Below are positions 54,076-64,000 of a stretch of DNA of 64,000 nt, in pieces. Position numbers and translations under genes: made by a program. Positions within the stretch are counted from its first letter, which is position 1, and every line of letters begins with the position of its first letter. Source of the stretch: Prorocentrum cordatum (lineage: Eukaryota; Sar; Dinophyceae; Prorocentrales; Prorocentraceae); assembly GCA_963575745.1 (NCBI GenBank), contig CAUYUJ010005780.1, positions 448,501 to 512,500 on the forward strand, given 5' to 3'. Below the pieces are notes generated by a model. It saw nothing but the letters and a program-made list of their open reading frames with translations. It ran no database searches and was not told the DNA's origin.

Positions 54076-55064
54076 TCATGTCCTGCCGAAATAAACAAGG
54101 GGGGGCAACAACTAACGACCTCCTGCGGTTATGCTGACCAAAAATATCAGAGGCCCCATCCCCCCGTTGATGAAATACTTGATTTGGGAAACTAAGTCTA
54201 GGTCCACACTCTCGCGTGGAGCACGCCTGCAATGGCGCCACGCAATCCGCGCATTCATTCCTGGCTGCGCGCGCCAGTTTTCGACCATCTCCGCGCCGTT
54301 CACTCACCGATGACGTCTGTGCCCCCCTCCCTGGTTAAACACGCTGCCCTTATGACCGTGTCCACTGCCGCGGTGAAGAGGTCCCCCAACCCAACGGCGG
54401 GGCGGATTGCACTTGAAGACGGGCTTTCCCAACACAAAATCGACGATGTTAGGTTAAAGACAGGTTGTCAAGCAAGTAACAACATGTCTCGATAAAGTGT
54501 CACGAGCCCACGTTCTTCACAAAACATGCGTATGTTCACATTTCGCCCTCAGTAAACAAATACCTAATACAAGAAGCATACGCTGGAACAGGTTTGTTGT
54601 TTTCTCGCTGGGCCCAATTGTCTGGCAAAGGAACCTGCGTCGACCGCCTCCCTTGTTCGATCTACAATGAGACCCTCTTCACAGCATAAGCAGAAACTTG
54701 CGAAAGAAACTCAAGGGACCGGCAGTAGAACGCACAGGGTAAACTACCTCAGGATCAAGAGACGGCAAGAACATGAATGGGACATCCTAGTTCTAAGTTC
54801 TCGAAGGGCGGGGGCTGGGCCTCGGATTGGACGGGCATTTCTTTTGGATGGAGATGATGGAAGTGGACCACGGACCACACGATGGAACCTCCAGCTATCT
54901 TCAGCTGTCTCTGCCTGCCTCACTCATAGGAACATGGGTTACTTGCTTTGGTCGGCGGCCATTTGGATCCAAGCAGCGGTGGACGACGGAACATAGGCTA
55001 TACATGTTTCCGTCGGCGGCGAGGCTGAGGTTACAGCACCAGCGAGCGGGCTGAACGGGGGGAA
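54076..55064. other. Gene-free stretch
   Basis: Short frames on both strands (for example 54232-54495 +, 54667-54996 +) have ordinary composition but match no family I know. Confidence 0.4.
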
Positions 55065-55290
55065 CATAGGCTACACACGTGGGGGCAGATATTGAGTGGA
55101 TATCCTTGGGGATTAATATTCAGAGAGTGGCACCTGCGCTATACAAGCCGTGGGGGCAGACATTGAGTGAACATCACTGGGGGTGAACATTCAGTGAACG
55201 GCCCCTGCACTATACAAGCCGTGTGGGCAGACTTTTAGTGAACATCCCTAGGGGTTACCATTCAGTGAACGGCCCCTGCGCTTTACAAGC
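55065..55290 (+). repeat. Tandem repeat, about 75 bp x 3
   Basis: Units contain TATACAAGCCGTGGGGGCAG, then ATTGAGTGAACATC, GTGAACATTCAGTGAACGGC and CCCTGC. Confidence 0.9.
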
Positions 55291-55419
55291 CACAACGTCA
55301 CAGAGGAATGAGGGGACAGGGGGGAGAAGACACGATGCACTCAGAATGAAGTTCAATCGCGACCCTGGAGGCACACAATAGCCCCAGATTTGTTGTTACT
55401 CAAGCCCTTGGACGTCCGC

Positions 55420-55545
55420 AGCGACGCCGACAGCGAACCCTGTCACAAATTGGCAGGCACTGCTGTTCGTCTTGGTACCCATTCTTTCTGACGACATTAC
55501 CTCTTCCGATCGTACCGAGAACCTGGGCGTTACGGTCACCGTGGC
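55420..55545 (+). repeat. Dispersed repeat (pair with 22290-22440)
   Basis: Second copy of the diverged repeat at 22290-22440; contains GACAGCGAACCCTGTC and TTCCGATCGTACCG. Confidence 0.5.
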
Positions 55546-56054
55546 GGTCGCCGGGCCCGGCACCCGCGCGCCCCGCCACGCGGGCTGCGGCGGGGCCCCG
55601 TAGGGCGAGGCGGGCGCAGGCGGAAGGCCGCCCCCTGGGGAAACCAAACGGTGCCGATACCGCTACTCCCCGCACCTCCCCTCAATTTCGAGGCGAATCC
55701 AGAGGTGCCCCAAGAAGAAGGAAACAACGCAGGGTAGCGGTGTCGGTACCTTTTCCTCCTCTGACCCCTGGGGAGGAGGTCGCGCAGCGCGGGCAGGCCC
55801 AGCGGCTGCAGCCCACGGAACTGCTTCTCCTCGGCCTCCCAGCTGCTCGTCGGGTTGCTCCGCGCCCGCGGGCTGGCGGCCTGGCGAGGCGTGCCGCCCG
55901 CTCCGCCAGATCACGCAGGAGAAGCTAGGACGTCGTCGACCCAGGAGCTCCTAGACAAGCGCGCCCCACCACTCCCAAAGTAGCTACTCGCAAATGGCCT
56001 GGATCCTCCAAGGGGAGGCTACGATCCAAGTGTCGAGGCAAGCACGTGTTTTTT
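55546..56054. other. Gene-free stretch
   Basis: GC-rich; contains the CCGATACCGCT word shared with about 3836. No gene. Confidence 0.45.
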
Positions 56055-56059
56055 TTGTT

Positions 56060-57265
56060 GTGTGTGTGTGTTGAAATGTTGTTTCCAACCATCCTGTGGT
56101 GTTGGGTCATCGTTTTGAAGAGACGGTGCCCCGCGTTCCTCTCCTCTCCTCCTCCCTCCTCTTCCCTCCTCCACCTCCTCCCTGCGTTGCACCCACCCAG
56201 TGCAGCGTTTCGTGGCCCCGTAGGGAGCCCCACCGAAGGTCCCAGTGCTACCGTCCGCATGCGTCCTCCCCACCCAGTACAGCGTTTCGTGGCCGCCTCC
56301 TCTCTCCTCACTGCGTTCCACCCACCCAGTACAACGCTTCGTGGCCCCATAGGGAGCCCCACCGCAGGTCCCAGCGCTACCTTCTGCATGCGTCCCCCCA
56401 CCCAGTAAAGCGTTTCGTGGCCCCCTCCTCTCTTCTCTCCGCGTGTCACCCACCCAGTGGAGCGTTTCGTGGCCTCATAGGGAGCCCCACCGAAGCTCCC
56501 AGCGCTACCGTCCGCATGCGCCCCCCCCACTCAGTACAGCGTTTCGTGGCCCCGTCTTCATTTTTCCTTGCGTTGCACCCACCCAGTGCAGCGTTTCGTG
56601 GCCCCGTAAGGAGCGCCACCGAAGGTCCCAGCGCTACCGTCCGCATGCGTCCCCCCCCCCACCCAGCACAGCGTTTCGTGGGCCCCTCCTGCCTCCTCCC
56701 TGCGTCTCACCCACCCAGTACAACGTTTCGTGGATCCATGCGGAGCCCCACCGAAAGTCCCAGTGCTACCGTCCGCATGCATTCCCCCCCAACCCAGTTC
56801 AGCGTTTCGTGGCCCTCTCCTCCCTCCTCCCTGCGTTTCACCGATGCAGTACGGCGCTTCGTTGGCCCATAGGGAGCCCCACCGAAGATCCCGGCGCTAC
56901 CGTCCGCACGCGTTCCCCCCAGCCAGTACAGCGTTTCGTAAGTCCATAGGGAGCCCCACCGACGGCCCCAGTGGGACCGTCCGCATGCGTCCTGGATACA
57001 AAATTTGGCGTTTTCGCCCACCCAGTGCAGCGCTTCGTGGCCCCTTAAGGAGCTCCACCGACGGCCCCAGTGCCACCGTCCGCATGCGCCCCGGTAATCG
57101 AATTTGGCATTTTCACCCACCCAATACAACGCTTCGTGGCCCCATAGGGAGCTCCACTGAAGCCCCCAGTGGGACCGCCCGCATGCGCTCCACACGCCCA
57201 ATTTGGGATTTTGTCACCCACCCAGTACAATGTTTCGTGGCCCCACAGGGAGCTCCACCGAAGCT
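56060..57265 (-). repeat. 77-bp-family array with trailer and higher-order structure (locus 4)
   Basis: Measured at CGTTTCGTGGC, spacings run 77, 52, 76, 52, 77, 52, 80, 52, 79, 52, 77, then 99, 99, 101. The left part is thus a 129-base higher-order repeat (a full unit plus a shortened one) and the right part a 99-base form carrying an extra AATTTGGC word. Read on the minus strand, the trailer at 56140-56060 (GCGGGGCACCGTCTCTTCAA) matches locus 2. The leader is not recognisable at 57265. Confidence 0.9.
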
Positions 57266-57804
57266 GCTAGTAGCGGAACGCGCTCTGTGAGATCAGGGCA
57301 TGGCGTTCTTTGATCCACCAGGCGTGTTCGCCCAGCTTCGGGCCCCAGGGCCATCACAGATCGATATGGCTCGAAAACTGCAGCAGAAAGAGGGGGATCG
57401 AGGGGGGGTGGGGAAGCACCGAGAAAGTAGCCCAGGGATGGCAAGCAGAAGGGAGGAGCAGTTGTTTAGATCCCTACATTGCCAAGGTGAAACCAAACAG
57501 AGCGAAACACATGGAGAGCAATCAAGCACCATGGACTCCTGGGGCAACTTGACACAAGTGACTTCATGCAACACATCGGTGCCTGGCAGAATACCATAGG
57601 GCATGGCGCATCTGGAAACGGTATCAAACACGTGTCTGTAGGAATGTATCCTCAAATTCCAACGTCACCACTTGCACCGAAGAGTCTGAATACTGCCCAA
57701 CTGGGAATACCATGACAACATGATCGACCCACGAACCCGCGAAGGAATATAAAACTGCAAAGGCATGGCAACGGTTCAAAGACACCTGATTGGGCGACGG
57801 TCAA
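57266..57804. other. Gene-free stretch
   Basis: No gene, RNA or repeat recognised. Confidence 0.45.
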
Positions 57805-58610
57805 ATGGAATGTTGAATGCATTGATCTTGATGTACCGTGCCGAGGGCTGTGATGTGCTGCGCCGTGCTGACCTGCGAGGTGCTATACCGCGATTGTGCT
57901 CTTTCGCGTTGTGGATCGAGTCCGCCTTTGCATCCGAGTCCTGACCGAACTGATCTGGATCTTAAGATCAAACTGCCTGAGCACATAGTAGCTGCCCCAT
58001 GGCTAATTAACAAAGGGACATGCCAAGAGGACGCGCCGCGGAAAGTCCCAAGGGACGCGCCAGGCGACGTGCCAGGGGACGTGCCACGGGGCCGCACCGC
58101 GGGACGTGCCAAGGTGACGCGCTACGGAACATGCCAATGGACGTGCCACGGGACGTGCCAGGGGACGCGCCGCGCGACGTGCCAGAGGGATTCGCCACGG
58201 CACCACAAAACGGGCCAAAGAACGTGCCAAATTACAATGCTGAATGTATCGATCTTGATGTACCGTGCCGAGGGCTGTGCTGTGCTGCGCCGTGCTGACC
58301 TGCGACATGCCATGCCGCGATTGTGCTCTTTCGCGTTGTGGATCGAGTCCGCCTTTGCATCCGAGTCCTGACCGAACTGATCTGGATCTTAAGCTCGAGC
58401 TGCCTGAGCACATAGTAGCTGCCCCAGGGCTAATTGACGAGGGGAACATGCCAGGAAGACGCGCCGCGGAACGTCCCAAGGGGCGCGCCAAGCGACGTGC
58501 CAGGAGACGTGCCACGGGGACGCACCGCGGGACGGGCCAAAAAGACGCGGAACGGAACGTGCCAATGGACGTGCCAACCCACGATGGACATCCGCCTGGG
58601 CGAACTGGAC
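57805..58610 (+). repeat. 427-base tandem duplication containing GGGACGTGCCAC repeats
   Basis: A unit beginning near 57811 (GATCTTGATGTACCGTGCCG at 57824) recurs at 58251, offset 427. The first 190 bases are almost identical between copies. The second part of each is a run of about 12-base units (GGGACGTGCCAC, GACGCGCC). Confidence 0.92.
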
Positions 58611-59450
58611 ACGTGAAAACACGTGGTTCGCTCGAGACATCCTCAACACATCTTCGTGTTAGACGTCCGTTCCGGGCCCCCAGGGAGGCCCCAAGAGGCA
58701 CATGTCAGATACCCCCTAGGTGGCCTGGACACGGTAAAGCACATGACTCCGCCATGCTAACTACCCCTTGGGCGACCTGGACACGTAAAACCACGTCATT
58801 CCAATTCGGGGCAATCATAATAGATACCTCCCTGGGTGGCCTGGACACGTAAACACACGTGGGACCAGCTCTGGGCAACCATGTTAGATAAACCCCTGGG
58901 CGGCCTGGACACATTAAAACACATGGTTCTTGCTCGGGACAACCATGCTAGATACCCCCCTGGGTGGCCTGGACACGTAAAAACTCGTGGTCCATGCACA
59001 GGACAAGCATGATAGGTATCCCCCTGGGTGGCCTGGACACGTTAAAACACATGGTTCCAGCTCGGGACATCCATGTTAGATACCAACCTGCGTGACCTGG
59101 GCACTTTAAAACACGTGGTTCCAGCCTCGGGAGAACAATGTTAGATATCCCCTGATGGGTGGCCTAGACACTAAAAAAATTTGGTTCCAGCTCGGGACAA
59201 CCATGTTAGATACCCCCTGCTTGGCCTGGATACGCTGAATTCGTGCTCCCGCTCGAGACATCCTCGTAATGTCTTCCGTGGGGAACCCCCCATGCCGCCA
59301 CCCTGTCCAGAGCAAGACAAAAATACTTTTCTGTTTTGGGATATGCGCTCGGGTAGCGTTTTGTCAGCCCCCCCCCGTGCGTTTTCTGATAATTCGGCGT
59401 TGGGCCCGACGCCATGTTAGATACCCCCTTGGGCAGCCTGGACACGTAAT
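58611..59450 (+). repeat. 64-bp tandem array, interrupted
   Basis: About nine units have a modal spacing of 64 bases (GCCTGGACAC at 58723, 58774, 58839, 58903, 58967, 59031, 59094, 59162, 59224). Each has CACGTAAAACACGTGG-like inner symmetry and CAACCATGTTAGATACCCCC. A further unit end at 59411-59450 is separated by about 150 unrelated bases (59260-59410). Confidence 0.9.
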
Positions 59451-59633
59451 TATCCGGGCGAAGGACCCAACCATATGCAGCTGTGGGAACCGCAATTGTG
59501 AATGCATTTTCGGGTGAAGCTCCCTATGGGGCCACGAAACGCTGCACTCGGTGGGGGGGAACGCATGCGGGCGGTAGCACTGGGGCCGTCGGTGGAGCTC
59601 CCTATGGGGCCACGAAGCGCTGTACTGGGTGGG
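59443..59633 (+). repeat. 77-bp-family leader and two units, cut by the retrotransposon (locus 5)
   Basis: The leader (GGCGAAGGACCCAACCATAT, GCAGCTGTGGGAACCGCAAT) is followed by two units. The second ends at 59633 exactly where a run of eleven T begins, the inverted poly(A) of the neighbouring retrotransposon. Confidence 0.9.
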
Positions 59634-59805
59634 TTTTTTTTTTTGCATGCTCGGGCCATACGCACGAGGCTCTGGCCAGTCACCCTCCAGGTGGGGTGGC
59701 CCGACGGTGGCCTGGGGCGCCAGGCGCAGACCCAGGCCTACCGTCGGGCGAACAGCCCCTCGCAAGCGCACTGCACTGCCAGGTGGCAGTGGGCCTTGGA
59801 CGGGC
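59634..59805 (-). mobile_element. 3' UTR and poly(A) end of the retrotransposon
   Basis: On the minus strand the open frame stops at TAG 59806-59808, about 160 bases of non-coding sequence follow, and the element ends in eleven A (59644-59634) joined to a 77-bp-family unit. Confidence 0.85.
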
Positions 59806-62800
59806 CTAGTCCGACGATCCCGAGTCGTCCGAGCCGAAACCCACGGGAGGGATGGGTACCCCATCCTCCTCTGGGCGCCTGCTGACAAGCTGCTGGCGCC
59901 TCCGACCAGCCTCGGACCACTGTGGGCGAGGCTGCAGGCTCGGGTGCGACTGACTCGGGATGGGCATCGCGCGCGCAGCAGCACGTTCGCGCTGTGCCCG
60001 CTGCTGCCTTTGAATTTCTGCGGTGTTGTACCGCTCGGACTCTGACACAAAATCTGAAAACCTTGGATGCTTGCCTGCCAGGAGACGATTCCTGATGTTC
60101 GCACGGCCGCCACTCTTGGGAGGGCGACCTGGACAAATATCTGGCAAGCCTCTGAAAGCAAACTGGGCGTAGCGCCCACAGATGAGACAAAAGACGACAG
60201 GCACGGCAAAATGCGCTATTGCCATCTGGTGGCTGGCGTGAATGCCTTCGAGGCCGCGCCTGAACGCGCTGGCCAGTGGCTGACACGCTTGTCTCTCTCG
60301 TGCGACGGCTGCCTTATAAGATCGGGCGTACGTAAAACAAGCCCTGCACCTGTACGGTATCGGCCCTTGAAGAACCTCCCAGTCGTGCACGACGATGGTG
60401 GCCTGAACCTTACAGGGCAGGGCAGCTCTCTCGCTTTTGTGCCTGTTCCTCTGGCAAAGGGCGAGAACTCTGGGTGCATATAAACCTATCGCTCGAGCGG
60501 CCTCAATTTTGCGCTGCAGCTCCTGCAGCGCTGTCGGGTTGAAACTTGGGTGGCATTCCATTGCCGCCTTCGCCATCTTGTCCGCTGCTGTGTTGATCTC
60601 TGCAGCGAGCCTGGCCTCACCAGCCAGCTCATTAACATTCTGATGGCTCTTGACTTTGGAGGCCGTCTCTAGGAGGTGCCTGCTGTCCCGCGCAAGCGCT
60701 AGCTTGTGCAGGCCTGAATACTTTAGCTTGCTGCTGAGACGTGTCGGCAGTGGCCTAGCGTGCTGATCCAGGACCGCTTTGCAGTCCACCCAGGCCTTGG
60801 AGGGTTTGGTGAGGGCCTCCTGGGGGACCAGGAAGCCCATGTGCTCCCCAGCCTGAGAAGTCTGGGGAAGGTTGGCTGCCACAGCGCCATAAAATGAGGC
60901 CTCTGGGGCCCCGTCGGTACTGTAAGCCACTACCGAAAACGTCGCTCTGTCTAACTCCGCAATGCCTGTCTTGGTGCACGACCCGTCGGTTCCCGTGAGC
61001 CCCCCAAAGTGCGGAACCGTGTCTGGCTGACCGTCGTGTCTGACAAATCGTACAATAGGCTTCTCCCTAGGCAGCGGAAAGTCATCGTGCTGCTCCCCTG
61101 GATGCTCGAAAAGACCGAAGCAGTACAGGGGGCTGTTCTCTGGCGCCTCCAGCGCGTCCTGCAAAACGTCTGGCGGCAGCAGCTCAGTCCTGAGGGCGAC
61201 TACCTCTGGATGCTGACAAGAGAAAAGACGGTGGTGTATGGTGTCCCCGAAGGCTTTACAAAGCGGGCATTCATTAGGCACATTGTAGCCTATATTGGCG
61301 AGTTTTTCCTCGGTCCACCAACCCTGGACCACAAGGGTCTGGAGGATCGCCTTAAACCTGGGGGGCAACTTCTTGCTTTTGGGGGAAAGCAAAGAACGGA
61401 CGATGTCGAAACAAACACGCTTCATGGGGGCTGGGCTGGGTATACTCTTAGCTGCCATGATTTCCCATCTCCTCAGACTTCCTTGGTGAAGCAAATCAGA
61501 AAGCAGGCTCGGCGAGGTGTCAGTGAGCCTGACCGTCCTGCCGAAGTGGTCCTGCAGCGTAAATGCGGATGTGAAACTCCAGCTGATTCGTTGAAGCGCA
61601 TGGGCTGCCGCGCTGAGTGGTCCTCGCACGGCGTTATAACTTACATGTCCTGATGGCTGCACATTACTAAAAATCTCCTTGAGCTCGAGCAGTCCGATGG
61701 TCCCTGGGGCCACATACTTGCCGAGCGTAGTGTTCCACACTTCCTGGGCCCACCTGAGGACAGGCCCGAGGGCCCAGCGATCGGCCCTGGACCCCGTGAG
61801 GGCGAAGGCCGCGCTTCTGGATTTCCTAGAGGAACACGGGGTAATCTGAGCAATCTCAAGAGATTGCAGCCTGTACAAGGACTTGTTGCTTAGCCCGTCG
61901 ATGGCGGCCCCGAAAGCCCCAGCGGGAAGGAGCCCAGTGGTGACAATCTTGCGACAACGCTGTCCCGCGGTCGCGGTGAGCTTACGCAGGCGTTGCCCCC
62001 TGACAGTCGCAGTCCTGAGCCTGACCTTGCGCTTAGCAGCAACGCCATTGCACCCGAAGGACTTGCCCGCCGTAAAGTCACAACCTAAATTGGTGGCAAC
62101 CGCTTGGAGCTTGCCCCCTGAAGTCCCAAGGGCGGAGGTGAGAAGCCTGGCTAACGACACCGACGACGCAACGACGGCTCCTTTGTGCACCGCAATCCTG
62201 GCTTCTAAGTCAACCTCGATGAGTCGGGCAAGCTCCTTGGCGGCACTGACCACACGCTTGAGCACCCTGAGCGTAGTGCCGTGACAGGTGATGGTCAGGT
62301 CATCCAAATAGAAATCGAAATAGACTGCCGAGTGCAGCGACGTGATACGCAAGAAGGCTTCAAAACAATAAATCCTGACGTAGAGTATACAGAAAGAACA
62401 GCCTGCCACAATGCCGTTGGTGGCCGCCATAGGCTGGGCCACACAGCGCTTCCACGCTATGTGTCTCCAAGAGCCGTACCCTGCGAGATGATATGCTAGC
62501 AGAGTCTCAGGAAATCCTAAAGCAAGCGCGCGGGCCCGCAACTTGCCTCTTTTGAAACGCTCAAAGAAGGCCTCCATGTCCCAGAGGACGCCCGCGGACG
62601 CCCCGCCTCCCGAGACGGCCCCTTCTGCTCTGAGACTCTGCCGCCATACCACGTCGACTGGCGATCTGCCAGCACCGCATGCAAACCAGGAGTGATCGTG
62701 CTTGGCTATCCAGTCCTGGGCGAAATGGAGGCGCAACTTGCCAGTGATTCTGTACATCATGGGAAAGATGCCGATGGGCCTGTAGCCTCCTGAAACCTTG

Positions 62801-64000
62801 CGCAGGAGGGCCACGAGGACCCACTGGAGCTGCCCAGGGAGCTCCCCCAGCACCTCGGAAACGTAGATGAGCTTGGCGAAGGCCTCTAGGGCCTCGTCCG
62901 TTAACATACTGAGATGCCTCATGTGGAACCCGTCGAGGGAGACCGCAGAGGACTTGGAGTAACTCTTGGAGATGTCCCTGAGAGCTTCTACTGAGGGGAC
63001 CCCGATGGGCTCGTGAAGGTCGTTGTCCCTGTGGAGGGGCTCCGCCGAGGGCTCCCAGAACTTCCCAAACTTGGCCTGGTAGGTGTCCAGGGTACTCTGA
63101 ATGGAGGCCGTGAGCTTACCCTCAATGACCACCGTGTCGGGCTCCCATTTGGTGCGCTCCTTAATGAACTTGTGAGCAGCCTTGGCCCCTTTGTCGAGGG
63201 CCTTGTCGACCCAATCCTTCCAGGAGCTGGCATTAGCTGACCGCACGTCTGAAATGACCTTCTTGGCACATGCGTCAGCTCTGGCCTTGAACGAGAGCAG
63301 CTGCGCGACAGTGGTGGCGATCTTGCTGCAGCAAAAAGCTTCGGCTTCAAAGTCAGCGTGCAAGGCCAAGATATACTGCTGGATATCTCTCAGGATCACG
63401 CGTGTGCACTCGTTCTGCATCACGTGCTGGGGCCTGGCACGCAAAATTCTGGAAATAAGCTCGAAAATGGCTGGCCTAGAGGCTCTGCCAATAACCTCCC
63501 CTGCGTATCTTTCCTCCTCCACTTCCAAATAGCTGGCTAGTCGGTGCATGCGTGCGGCAATCCAGCTCGGCGCCGTGGGGAGGAGGCCAAACTGCTTGTG
63601 AGCTCTATCCTTGTTAGTTATAGACTTGAGTGTTGGCTGCGGGGCTCTTGCTCTCAAGCCAGTCGGCCTGCGCTCTCGAATCCTGGTATTGGTCCGCTGT
63701 GCGAGCTCGAGCTCGGCGGCGTTGGTCCAATGCGCGTAGGCCGAGGCGAAGTTGTGACGTAACACAACCTTGTGACGGTTACCTAAAGAGGAGATGAGCT
63801 TATTGATATGATATAAAACTTTATCCCAGGAAACAGTGCTGTGATGCACTATGTCCTCTCCCTCCTCATCCTGATCGTATGAGGAGGGGAGGGGTGGTAT
63901 GGTGGGGAATTGAAGGACCTTGACCTCTCCAAAATCTGGTGGCAGATCCAGCATAACGGGGAAGTGCGGCCTAGCATCCCAGTCAAAATCGACGTCAACG
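59806..64000 (-). CDS. Non-LTR retrotransposon polyprotein: reverse transcriptase, zinc knuckle, RNase H, Cys-rich tail (5' end outside the window)
   Basis: This LINE-type element copies its own RNA into the genome. Numbering from the first in-window Met (63954), 1382 codons are open. RT: GYRPIGIFPMMYRI (390-403), motif A LWDMEAFFERF (Asp459), motif B NGIVAGCSFC (513-522), motif C FYLDDLTIT (YLDD 549-552). CPLC-x7-HHRLFSC (896-913) is a zinc-knuckle-like motif. RNase H spans about 985-1130 with the D-E-D-D set Asp990 (TGTDGSCTKTG), Glu1037 (AGEHMG), Asp1057 (WVDCKAV) and Asp1125 (NTAADKMAKAAM), plus KVKSHQN. The tail has CRAC (1203-1206), CLIC (1256-1259) and CPGRPPKSGGR. The frame stays open upstream of the Met to the window edge (VDVDFDWDARPHFPV), probably the end of an N-terminal endonuclease. 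It has no stops or frameshifts, so it is probably young. Confidence 0.96.
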   Translation of the reverse strand, partial: VDVDFDWDARPHFPVMLDLPPDFGEVKVLQFPTIPPLPSSYDQDEEGEDIVHHSTVSWDKVLYHINKLISSLGNRHKVVLRHNFASAYAHWTNAAELELAQRTNTRIRERRPTGLRARAPQPTLKSITNKDRAHKQFGLLPTAPSWIAARMHRLASYLEVEEERYAGEVIGRASRPAIFELISRILRARPQHVMQNECTRVILRDIQQYILALHADFEAEAFCCSKIATTVAQLLSFKARADACAKKVISDVRSANASSWKDWVDKALDKGAKAAHKFIKERTKWEPDTVVIEGKLTASIQSTLDTYQAKFGKFWEPSAEPLHRDNDLHEPIGVPSVEALRDISKSYSKSSAVSLDGFHMRHLSMLTDEALEAFAKLIYVSEVLGELPGQLQWVLVALLRKVSGGYRPIGIFPMMYRITGKLRLHFAQDWIAKHDHSWFACGAGRSPVDVVWRQSLRAEGAVSGGGASAGVLWDMEAFFERFKRGKLRARALALGFPETLLAYHLAGYGSWRHIAWKRCVAQPMAATNGIVAGCSFCILYVRIYCFEAFLRITSLHSAVYFDFYLDDLTITCHGTTLRVLKRVVSAAKELARLIEVDLEARIAVHKGAVVASSVSLARLLTSALGTSGGKLQAVATNLGCDFTAGKSFGCNGVAAKRKVRLRTATVRGQRLRKLTATAGQRCRKIVTTGLLPAGAFGAAIDGLSNKSLYRLQSLEIAQITPCSSRKSRSAAFALTGSRADRWALGPVLRWAQEVWNTTLGKYVAPGTIGLLELKEIFSNVQPSGHVSYNAVRGPLSAAAHALQRISWSFTSAFTLQDHFGRTVRLTDTSPSLLSDLLHQGSLRRWEIMAAKSIPSPAPMKRVCFDIVRSLLSPKSKKLPPRFKAILQTLVVQGWWTEEKLANIGYNVPNECPLCKAFGDTIHHRLFSCQHPEVVALRTELLPPDVLQDALEAPENSPLYCFGLFEHPGEQHDDFPLPREKPIVRFVRHDGQPDTVPHFGGLTGTDGSCTKTGIAELDRATFSVVAYSTDGAPEASFYGAVAANLPQTSQAGEHMGFLVPQEALTKPSKAWVDCKAVLDQHARPLPTRLSSKLKYSGLHKLALARDSRHLLETASKVKSHQNVNELAGEARLAAEINTAADKMAKAAMECHPSFNPTALQELQRKIEAARAIGLYAPRVLALCQRNRHKSERAALPCKVQATIVVHDWEVLQGPIPYRCRACFTYARSYKAAVARERQACQPLASAFRRGLEGIHASHQMAIAHFAVPVVFCLICGRYAQFAFRGLPDICPGRPPKSGGRANIRNRLLAGKHPRFSDFVSESERYNTAEIQRQQRAQRERAAARAMPIPSQSHPSLQPRPQWSEAGRRRQQLVSRRPEEDGVPIPPVGFGSDDSGSSD

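Noticed and set aside
54112-54495. Minus-strand frame resembling a membrane or channel segment (GGMGPLIFLVSITAGG)
   Set aside because: Too short, with no supporting upstream exon and no family motif; it abuts a GGA tract.

Overview
The window looks like nuclear DNA from a dinoflagellate. It is GC-rich, very poor in recognisable genes, and full of short dispersed repeats, minisatellites and trinucleotide runs. It carries two different families of non-LTR retrotransposon, and a glutathione peroxidase gene whose catalytic codon is TGA (selenocysteine). The base composition would suit a Prorocentrum-like genome, but that is inference. No rRNA, convincing tRNA, spliced-leader gene, CRISPR array or prokaryote-style operon is visible, and most long open frames are by-products of high GC and repeats.

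Layout. 0-10 kb: gene-free DNA with a 75-bp tandem repeat (6.75-7.05 kb) and the first array of a 77-bp repeat family (7.7-8.7 kb). 10-15 kb: three AGCAT-type arrays, each beside a CCTAG hairpin, around a probable multi-exon gene of unknown function (about 10.96-13.13 kb); an ACACAAAGGAAT motif cluster lies at 13.8-14.4 kb. 15-31 kb: six copies of a short terminal-inverted-repeat element (TIR/MITE-like), a second 77-bp-family array with leader and trailer, large minisatellites (19.0-20.8 kb) and several hairpin-forming dispersed repeats. 31-40 kb: a CCAAGAGG repeat, a CCT run, then a block between two copies of a 19-base direct repeat (32.67 and 39.78 kb). That block holds segmental duplications, minus-strand open frames of unknown function, an alanine-coding GCN tract and about 17 tiny hairpins with a fixed WGAAG loop and covarying stems. 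40-46 kb: dispersed repeats, two composite CCAAGAGG elements and the selenoprotein glutathione peroxidase gene (43912-44460, minus). 46.5-49.1 kb: a broken retrotransposon whose reverse transcriptase is interrupted by a 143-bp inverted-repeat insertion. 50-59.6 kb: three more 77-bp-family arrays, two more TIR elements, and 64-, 65-, 75- and 427-bp tandem repeats. 59.6-64 kb: a largely intact retrotransposon (reverse transcriptase plus RNase H) on the minus strand. It runs off the right edge, and its 3' poly(A) is joined directly to a 77-bp repeat unit.

The only confidently functional host gene is the glutathione peroxidase, a thiol-dependent enzyme that reduces lipid and hydrogen peroxides. 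The rest is mainly a record of mobile and tandem-repeat activity. The most interesting undescribed signals are: the WGAAG hairpin family; the leader-spacer-array-trailer architecture of the 77-bp family; the TIR element family with about 50-base termini; the short inverted-repeat insertion inside the retrotransposon; and a cluster of repeated intron-start-like sequences around the unknown gene at 11-13 kb. All boundaries and homologies were judged by eye.
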